Source: Undaria pinnatifida (taxonomy: Eukaryota; Sar; Phaeophyceae; Laminariales; Alariaceae). Taken from it: DNA of 64,000 nt. Below are positions 54,886-64,000 of this stretch, piece after piece; position 1 is the stretch's first letter; each line of letters begins with the position of its first letter. The notes beneath the pieces were generated by a model. The model was not told where the DNA came from, did no database searches, and saw only the letters and a program-made list of their open reading frames with translations. A program made the translations under genes and the position numbers. The DNA lies in assembly GCA_012845835.1 (NCBI GenBank), contig JABAKD010000024.1:5368109-5432108 (forward strand), in the 5' to 3' direction.

Positions 54886-57030
54886 CTGGGGCGCTTTGCA
54901 TAGCACATTCTTAGTCGTGGACAAATTGAAGAAACGGCGTTTCTATCATCCACACAAAGGGATGCCCCTCATTAATCGATTTCAAATTTTGATGATGATG
55001 GGAACCACAAGCGATTACAACAGCACTTACAATGCTGCCATCCATGACCCCCGCGACGGAACCGGCGGCCTCGAAGGTGACCTTGCCGGCTACGGAGAAA
55101 AGGGGCACAGTAGAACCCTGCCGTTGGGGAGAGGAGCAGGGGTCGCCTGAATTTCAACCTCATACGATATCCGGTGGTTGGTTAGCTGCCATAGACCATG
55201 AGTTGTAACTTCTTGGAAGTTTCAATATTCTCTCGATTCACACTGTCAGCTGACCATCGTACGGGCAACGACAGGGCTAAGCACACCCTCAGCCAAGTCC
55301 GGCAGTATGCATCTAATGGCAGTATGTATCTTAATGACGGAGAACCTGACAGTGTATTGAGTGCTCCTCGTCTCTTTCCTGTGGCAATCCCTACAACTTC
55401 ACAACCTCCATATGAATACTGTAGCCAGCACAAGGTTACGGCGTTCAGTTACCTCTACTCACGGACATCCAGCGCATCCTGTGTCTTTGTGGGTTCATCA
55501 CAGATACACACACCTGGTATTTATTTAGGAGTGCACTACGTGATAGAGGTGATACATAGCGGATGCAATACTTCTACGGGGAATGAGCAATGCAAGGCCG
55601 ACGTGCTGTGTACCAAGCCGGAAAGCACCCAAGCAATCAAACCAATGCAAGACCGACGTACTCGTTACCAAAGCGGAAATCATCCAAGCGATCAAACTTG
55701 ACACAGCGAGACTGGACCGAGTGAGAAGAAAGGCATGACATAGATAAGATTGAAGAGCAAAAAACCAACATGATACGAAAGAAGTGAGGAGACAAGGAAA
55801 AGTAAACATGGAACAAGGAGCGAACAGCGAACAGAAAGGGGAACCATAGACTATACAAGGGGAATGCTGAAGAAAAACGGAACGTCAAAAAGGAAAATAA
55901 CGAGAGCAGAAAACCTAAAAGAAAACAATCACGAGAGAGGCGAAGAGCCATGAAACAAAGGGAACAAATACATAATATTGACGTAATGGATGCGCACACA
56001 CAATCAAGCATAATGTAATTAGACAGAAACCGCACCCAGCAAAGGTAAAACACGTGAGATTCGTACAAAACCACCTACAGAAAACACTCATTCGTGGACG
56101 AATTTCACCTGATCACGGGCGATGGTGATGCCAGGCGATTGGAGCGTCATCGTTGCTCCTTTGTGCACTACAAAGTGGATGTTCTTCGTGTCGAGAGGTG
56201 CGTGCGAACGCAGTACAAGGTCATGGTCGACGTGCATGACCTATACGAGGACGCACGCGGTGCAGAGCACAAGGTTGCGGGCATGTTTATCGAAGACAAA
56301 ACAACTTGGAAAAAGCCTGCTGGACAAAAAATAGTTTGGTTGGAAATATAGTGTCTATTTAAGTACCACATTAACACTAAAATAGTAATTACATTTCTGT
56401 ACGTGTGGTTACTAGGATTTTGGCGTATATGTAAGGGCCGTTTGTATTTTAATCCACCAACAAAACATTCCTTTAATTCCGTTCATAAGTGTTCATACCG
56501 ACGCGTAAAACGAATTGTATAACGGGCCCTATTCAGGTTACGGCGTGTATGTGGGCGCCTGTAAGGCGACACGGCACACGCAGCCCTCTTGCTGCTATAC
56601 TACTGCTGGTGCTGCCGCTGCTGCTACTGCTAAACGATACCGATGCCAGTCCTGCTGCTGCTCCTCCTCTGCTGTCATAGTCACAAGACGCGGGGCGGCG
56701 GACGAACTATAGACTCTAGAGGGAGGAGGCATTAGCCAAGGGGCATGGTAGATAAAACCCAACCCGTTCCATAGTGCACAGCGGACTTCATGTCACGCTG
56801 TGTGTGGGTGCTGCTCCTCCTTCTGCTGCTGCTTTATCAGTGCATACGTCGCTCACCCTGGGCTCGTGGCACGAGATATCCCTGAGGAACGTGATCGTCC
56901 CTGACACGACCATCTCCCCCGGGGGAAGCTCGTCGCAGGACCGCACGTAGACTGAAGCTCCATCACAAAGAACGGCGTTGAACAGCATGGCAGCCGAGAA
57001 CACGGAAGCTATGGTCCAAGACACCCTCAT
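54886..57030 (-). CDS. secreted protein, N-terminal three exons (unit 3)
   Basis: Exons 56,857-57,030, 55,031-55,117 and 54,886-54,942. Signal peptide and splice sites are unchanged from the other copies; the few base differences in this stretch fall in the introns. Confidence 0.45.
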
Positions 57031-58782
57031 TGTGGCTGCTTTTAGAATTACCGTTGCTGTGCTGTGATGAGACCTGGGCGGAAAAGGCTTACCTCCACGG
57101 CAGCTGGGCAGGGCAGGGCAACGCGATGCTGTGTGCGCGGATGATGGAGCGAGGATGGACATTCGCAGGAGACGAACCTAATAATGGACACACACCCGGA
57201 GAAGACATCTGATTGGCCTATCTTTGGCTCGGAGGAGGAGCCTAGTTGATAGGTTCCATGGTTACGAATGAGAAATATTTATGTTGACGGATGATCGCCC
57301 CATCGTTATGCCTTTGGAAGACACCGAATACCAAGTGTTGTTCTTGATTCTTGATGGGCTGCGTGGTGACGTGATGTCTACAGACGGTTGTTTATGTTGC
57401 AGAGCAGTAGTTAATCGTCTATCCCACCTACCACCCAATCACCAAGACAACAGCAGCTCCTACGATAGCCATGAATTATACTCAGTACACAGTACGCAAT
57501 GTCGAGCACGTTCAGCGAGATACTCTGGCTATACCATGGTTACATCTCTAGAAGCCCATGAGGCACAACCACAGGAGGGAATACTGTGTCCCGTGGTATG
57601 CCCTCTGCGGTGTTTCCACTGAGCATGGGGTACTCGATGGGAAATACCTTGAGAAGCGACATCGGAATGCACCGTTACACGTAGCGTGGGGTACCCCATG
57701 CGGGAATTCAACCTATAGGATACACCATCGGCACAGGCCGTGGAATAATCCATGGGACGGGACATGTGCTACCGCATATTACACGAGATATCCCACGAGA
57801 AACGTCATGGGGCGTACCATGGCGAACACCCCGTAGAGTCCCATAGGGACCATGGGAGCATGCGTCTAGTGGCATATCTCACGGGATGTCCTACGGCACG
57901 TGCCATGGTATGCCCGATGTTACAAACAATCAATTATGGCATACCTCGCGGAAAATGCACCATAGTCTAGTCTAATGACTTATGGGGATTTTGTGCAATG
58001 GCATCCTCCATTCAATGCACAATGAAATAATGGAATGACCGTGGGACACCCCATGGTCTGTATCATAGCGTGCAGCGTATATCGTACTATCGCTGTGATA
58101 CTTTACAGTGTACCTACCGTGGTGAACGAATATTTACGCACACTGGTGACGCCATTGACGCATTGATCTCGTGGTGTGTCCTATGGGATGCACCACGGTA
58201 TATGCCAAGGCTTATCTCATTGGGCATTTACTCCATTGTTTGCGCCTGAATGCCTGGCACGCCATGTCACTGTTATGTAATCATAGAGCAAGCCACGGGA
58301 CACCCTGTCGAACTTCTCATTAGACACAGTTATCGACACGCCGTTATTGACATATTTGACGGCAAAACGCTGTGGGGCGTGCCATGACCAAACCTCACGG
58401 AGGCTATTGCGGCCCACCATGGGAACATTCTCCGCTTAAAATATCCCATTGGATGCCACATGGAAAATCATGGCGTAGACTATTCCATGATATTACAATG
58501 GGGTCAGGGTACTCCCATCGCACATCCAAATATTGGAGGGGGTTACGCCCACGATAATAGTCCAACATTGGCATGCCCCACGGCCTTGACCACGGGACAA
58601 GCTGTGGCGTACTCCGTGATATGACCGATGAAAAATCGATGCGTCACATCATGGTGTACCCAGCGATACACTCCATGAGGTACCCATCAGATTAGCCGTG
58701 AGATGATGCGTGAGTTGGTTCAGGCCATGAGAGGTAACGTGGGTGGCATGGGACCACCCATTGGACGTACGGTGAGACATAA

Positions 58783-59420
58783 TATTTGGCAACACGTATC
58801 TCTTGCGTATAATTAGCGATGTCGATAATAATGGTGACTGTATGATGATGGTGACAAACACAGTGCATGACCACATCACCTCGCCTGTTGCATTTGACAA
58901 TACGTATCTCTTTCTTATAATTAGCGATGTCAGAAAATAATGGTACCTACAAATATTCTATAAGATATTCTAGCTTTCGATCGATGTATCATACAACAAC
59001 AAACTATGAAGATTTAACACGTTATTTACTACACTTAAACACTGGGTTGCATGCTGCATCTAACATCAAACCTTCTAGAATAGTAAACATTACAAGCCAG
59101 ATGATATAAAGGGATGTCTTATTGCTTCAATCGTCAGGTTTGTCCCCTTTGAGAATTTATAGTTTCCGCGCACATATTGAAATGTCCCCCCCCCCCCCCT
59201 CCCCCCCCTCCCCTCCCCCTCCACTGACCTCTTTTTCATAACAAACCCCAACCCTTTCCCCCCCCCCGCCCCTCCGTCCCCCGATCCCCCCCCCCCCCTT
59301 CCGCCTACTCTGTCCAAACGCCCCACTCACAATCAAAATCGGTCTGAGTAATAAACACCTATACGCAGTTGATACCACGTCATTATCTTTCTGACCATCC
59401 ATGACGAAGGTTTCAATTAT

Positions 59421-59466
<46 letters not shown>

Positions 59467-60332
59467 AACGCCCCCTCTTTTCCGACCACCTACACGATCG
59501 CCTAGACCTAGCACACGCGTATAACAAGCTGCTACATATCTTTGATCTCACAGCCGAAGTGTATTTGAATATTATTTGTGACCTAAACCTCCTAAAAATC
59601 CCCCCCCCCCCCTCTTGCTCTCCCTTACTCAAACGCCCCACCAAATATCAAAATCCGCCACATTAACAAACACTTCACGCACAGGATATCACCTCATTAT
59701 CTTTCGAGAGCCATCCATGCCGCTGTGTTTCCCCCCTCCCCCCCCTCCAACGCCCCCTCTTTCCCGACCACCTGCACGATCGCGTAGACCTAGCACCACG
59801 CGTATAACAAGCTGATACAAATCTTTGATCTCACAGCCGAAGTGTATTTGAACATTATTTGTGACCTAAACCTCCTAAAAAATTCCCCCCCCCCCCCCCC
59901 CTCTTGCTCTCCCTTCCTCAAACGCCCCACCAAATATCGAAATCCGCCACATTAATAAACACTTCACGCACAGGATATCACCTCATTATCTTTCGAGAGC
60001 CATCCATGCCGCTGTGTCCCCCCCCCCCCCCGCCTCGAACGCCCCTTTCTTCCCCATCACCCGCACCTTTGCCTAGACCTAGCACCACACGTATAACAAA
60101 CCCCTCACCTAAAGCCCTTTCCCCCCCCCCCCCTCGCCCCCCGCCCCCGCCCCCACCCCCCACCCTCCCCCCCCAACCCATCCCAACCCCACCACCTCGA
60201 ACACTCCACCCTCTCTTTACTCACTGATTGTACGACTTATCCCAGAATATACACGATAAACTGATGTATTATTTCCAAAAATGTCACATTTATCCCCTCG
60301 AAATAATGTATAGTTTCCAGGCACATATCGAG

Positions 60333-60364
<32 letters not shown>

Positions 60365-60763
60365 GCCCCCAATAATATACTGGTGCCAAAACCGTCAGAT
60401 TTATCCCCTCGAAAGGATTTATAGCTTACATGCACAAATTGCCCCTAACCCCCCCCCACCCCGACCCCCCTCCAAACCCGCTCGCTTTTGATCAAAACCA
60501 GGCCCCCCCTTTGCCTTCACAGCTGTCAGATTTTGTCCCCCTCAGAAACGGGTTTTATAGTTTCCGCGCACAGACTGACTAAAATCATCCTGTTGACCCT
60601 GATAGCTACACTGTAGCTGTAAGGGGAGTCGCCGACCTATATCCTTAATGAGGACACACAACTCGTAATGCGCGCGATCGGAGTATCACACACAGCTTGC
60701 AAAGATGAGTTTCGACGAAATTTTCGATCTCACAGCTGGAGTGTATTTTAATTTTTATAATAA
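58783..60763. mobile_element. 1,981-bp insertion in unit 3, rich in dispersed-repeat arms and poly-C
   Basis: Units 1 and 2 read ..GAGACATAAATAGC..; unit 3 has 1,981 extra bases with ATAA on both sides (58,779-58,782 and 60,760-60,763). The insert starts TATTTGGCAACACG, has an internal 40-bp near-repeat (58,791-58,837 and 58,898-58,943), then reverse-orientation arms of the 'CACTCCAG' family separated by C tracts, two tandem ~289-bp subunits (59,520-60,110), and a core arm at 60,515-60,750. Its right end is exactly the inner end of the arm, followed by AT-rich bases. No coding capacity is visible. Confidence 0.8.
59422..59463. repeat. 42-base C homopolymer
   Basis: An uninterrupted run of 42 C within the unit 3 insertion. 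A second run of 29 C lies at 60,336-60,364 and many shorter ones occur between. Such lengths are hard to sequence, so exact counts are uncertain. Confidence 0.85.
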
Positions 60764-63700
60764 ATAGCATAGAACATTACCATGTACGTACGTGGAAAAC
60801 ATGTATGTGCACTTTTTTTCTATTTTTTTTTTTTTCTCACACTTCCACTTTCCAGCTTCTGGACAAGCCGTGGTCACAGGTGTCGTCCCTTCTCCCCCCC
60901 GGTTCTTGCCTTCAATTTTTATCGCGCATAGGGTTCAGCAGTCCCACTGCTCGTCGATTTTTCATCGAGTGTTGCTAACTCACGCTGTCGCGCTTTAAGC
61001 AAGTCAATTTGTGCACAAGAAGAAGTCCCAACGAATTTATACGAGTATGCACTCGGCGGGGCTTGAACTCACAAAACTGACCTATACCAGGCTCAACAAT
61101 AAACCTGATACGCCACCGGGGCGACCGTGTGCACTATGGGATCAGGAGTGTTCACAGAATACCTGATAGGGCACCCCATGGCATCCCATGGGCTCCACCA
61201 TAAGACACATGCCTCCCGTGGGCTACAGTATCGTACAGGCCAAGGGAACACGTTTGCTGCCTTTTCCGAAGAAGAATCGACCTAATGCACAGCAGTTGGA
61301 ACCCCAGAGTCCGTATGAATACCCACTGTCGTTTTTGGTTTCCTATTGATTGGCCGATGTTCGAGTTTCACTGAGATCCAAAAGTACGAAGCAAACAGAG
61401 CAGAAACATGATATATCGCAGACCTTCAGGAGGGTAGCCACTAATGATGTCAATTTTATCCCGGTTGCAGACTGCAACGACAAGGGCTCTTGTGCCTTTC
61501 ATCTGCACCCGATAATGTGTGGGATAAAATAATCAGTTGTGCACGGAATACACATGCCTTGTTGTGCGCGCAAAATTACGCGAAAACATAAAAAAAAAAC
61601 GTTGTCAATCTGTTCGTCCCTCTAGCCTGCAGACACACGCCGGAAACACAAAGCCGACGCATACCTGGCCGTATAGTATTGACCGATGTCAGGGCTCACC
61701 TGTATATTCTCGGTGATGTCTACTTCTAGACGATTATCACCACCACGGCTCGACACAGCTCACAAGCCAAACGTGACGTGCCGCGTCACTCAGTGAAGGT
61801 GTGTGTCCGTACGCGCAATAACGAGGGTGACACAATACGATAGGCGGTGCAGCCTGTTCTACGACCGTGTGACATACCGAGCGTGCTGGGGCCCGATCTG
61901 ATGAGCCAGTCAACCGGTGCAGTTCACACGCTCTACTACTGCCTCTCACAGCACGATTCGGAACACGGCATCTCACTATGTACAGTAACGTGTGGGGCAG
62001 CACCCTCCACAAATAACATATATTCGACACCACGCTACACCTTCTGCATTCTACACCAAAAATCTCAAACCGCTGCGGTTCCGAAGTTCCACGGGCAACC
62101 AACAGTGTAAACCTGCTGTACGTCGACTTGCGGGTCACTCCCCCCCCTCCCTGTTAAACCGAACCGAACCTACTCAAGTGTATACGTTTTCCACCACTTG
62201 AAATTACTATGAAATGACCCATCTATAATATCCTCGGCGGTTACCCCTCATACCACCTTCCCTCCAAATCTTGCTTCCATCCTGTCGTTGTTGACATGCA
62301 GTTTGTAAATAAACGGGGTTCTGTTCCTCCTCCAGGTAAAGCGGTTCTCCCATTTCATTGCGAAACGGCCGGGCCTCTACAGAACACGTGTACCGTCAAC
62401 GCTTGCCTCCTGTGTGAACGTTTGGTGTGTGATGCAAACATGCAATGAGGGGGGGGAGGGGAGACGTAACGCAGGGATGCTGTTCCAGTGATGATGCTTA
62501 TCATACGTTCGACGCGCATTCACCACATGCTGCTGTCATCAATACAAGTACATCTCTACGGTGGGATCAGCCACATGAGCATCGAATTCAACTTCACTAT
62601 GTAGGCACCACAAGTATAGCGGGGCTCGCTGCCACATTTTTGGTTGTACAGTTGGTTGTACAGTAGGAATAAAGCGTCCTGTTGCCGTCATCGCTATACC
62701 TTCCGCACTCATCGTAAAGCACCGTCCACTCGCTAAGTGCTCCAACCGAGGGGGCATGGAGATCACAGATGGCGTCATAATGGCGCATAGTACACTTGCT
62801 TGCACCGCTATGTATCCGGCACGCTATCGTATAACACCATATTCAACAGCTGTGCTTTCCGATCGAGGGGAGTACTATGACCACCGCTGGTGCTATTCGA
62901 CAACCGCACACCGCAAATATGTTCTTGCTAGCCCCGCTTGTCTGAGACAAAAACTTAAACATTTGACACCAGTTCAGAGTTAATCATGCTACTGCCATGG
63001 CATTGCCCCGGAAGACTAGCAAATACGTAGGATTCCGGATGTGGGATATGGAACTGGGATAAAAGGGTTTCACATGTCTTTGAAGGCGTGCACGCGTAGA
63101 GACAAGAGGGGATGCTAAATTGGTACTAGGTATCGTCCTCGCTTATCGGTCAGTTCCTTCCGTGGCCGTTGGAATAATGCTATTATATTCTCTGAGGTCA
63201 CAAGGGAGTGGACATCGTGGAGCTTGCTCAGTTCAGAGGCCTTGTTTCTGTATCAGGGGTTTTCATTTTACCACGCGACAGGCGTTAAGATATTGAAAGC
63301 TAAGAAGTATTGGCCGGAATTTAGCGACATCCAGGGCTAAGAAATTGTGCTGATTTCAAGGGGGAAATATTAGTTAGACATCAGGAGGTGCAAGAGGTTG
63401 AGCAGAAAAGAAATTACCAGTATGCACTATAACCCCGAAGAATGAGCAACTGCTTAGACACTCCCCCAGGCCGCATCAGGCTCCCAAATAAGCTGTCTTT
63501 TCCCCAAACCTTTTCCCCACAATAAATACGTATAAGTTTTCAATATCGTGTTGGATTATGTTTTCGAGAGCTGTGATTGTTTTCGCCAAAATGTATTCCG
63601 TCCGCCCTCAGAGCATCCAGATAACCAAAATATCGCAACAGCACCGTTTTCTACCGCCCTGCGGCCGAATCAGTGCGTGCGGTTGGGTGGCTGCTTTCGC

Positions 63701-64000
63701 GTGTACACCAGATAGAGGATTGCAACGTACTGCACTGCAGACCCTTGTAGAGGATATAAATACCTCGACCTGCACCTTCCTAGAGGACATCAATACCTTG
63801 ACCTGCACTGCATCGTGGCGGACGATTGACGGTGTTGAGGGTCCGCGGTGATGAAACTCTCCCGAGACACTTTGAGGTATTCTCGACCGAGGCTTCTCGC
63901 AACTCAAGTCATATGTCGTCAACGACCACGGCCGTGTTGGTGGCTATAGCTTGGAGGGACATCGCACGGCATTGAAGATGAAGCGCGCGGACGCTTTATC

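Larger units (their letters stand above)
50743..64000. repeat. macro-repeat unit 3 (incomplete, runs off the window)
   Basis: Third direct copy. The offset from unit 2 is +22,828 up to about 57,970, +22,827 to 58,782, then +24,808 to +24,810 after a 1,981-bp insertion. It shares the 11-bp deletion and several substitutions with unit 2. From about 63,300 onward it shows many more differences than elsewhere. Confidence 0.95.

Noticed and set aside
1-64000. CRISPR array, rRNA operon or prokaryotic gene cluster
   Set aside because: No short regularly spaced repeats with unique spacers, no rRNA-like sequence, and no tightly packed frames; introns and repeats indicate a eukaryote.

Overview
This is eukaryotic nuclear DNA dominated by a very large tandem repeat. 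There are no operons, no rRNA and no dense gene track. The only convincing coding signals are short exons with GT..AG borders and branch-point-like CTAAC motifs. An interstitial TTAGGG-type tract, about 50% GC, long G/C homopolymers and the flavour of a secreted protein gene (signal peptide plus beta-helix-like strands, all-phase-0 introns) would fit a stramenopile such as a brown alga. That assignment is an inference of low to moderate confidence.

Layout. Positions 1-690 are a left flank not seen elsewhere in the window; it ends in a cluster of inverted repeats. Positions 691-5,075 are a rearranged, clearly diverged copy (about 90% identical in the parts compared) of the right-hand end of the repeat unit. 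Near-identical macro-repeats follow: unit 1 at 5,076-27,914 (22,839 bp), unit 2 at 27,915-50,742 (22,828 bp) and unit 3 from 50,743 to the window end (incomplete). Unit 3 carries an extra 1,981 bp at 58,783-60,763. Units 2 and 3 share indels and substitutions that unit 1 lacks. Both edges of the array (before about 5,300 and after about 63,300) are more diverged than the middle.

Content of one unit, in unit 1 coordinates: a 405-codon minus-strand reading frame rich in Ser/Pro (6,020-7,237); candidate exons of a minus-strand secreted, possibly beta-helix, protein (7,726-11,374); a field of degenerate CCATGG-like motifs (11,935-13,110); a tRNA-derived SINE-like segment (13,418-13,492); a long stretch without recognised genes; a 1.8 kb segment between two head-to-head copies of a G-rich dispersed repeat (17,219-19,750); a short interstitial telomere-like tract (21,901-21,924); a second segment flanked by the same dispersed repeat that holds three 585-bp tandem cassettes, each with a GC-box/TATA-like motif and most with a proline-rich open frame (22,727-24,479); more dispersed-repeat copies; and a decayed minus-strand coding relic (26,480-27,539).

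The individual genes are weakly supported and no pathway can be drawn. The strongest observations are structural. They are the macro-repeat and its edge-divergent, centre-homogenised pattern; the dispersed 'CACTCCAG' repeat family, caught as filled versus empty sites; the UAG-punctuated cassette array; and a phase-0 multi-exon secreted protein gene preserved in every unit.
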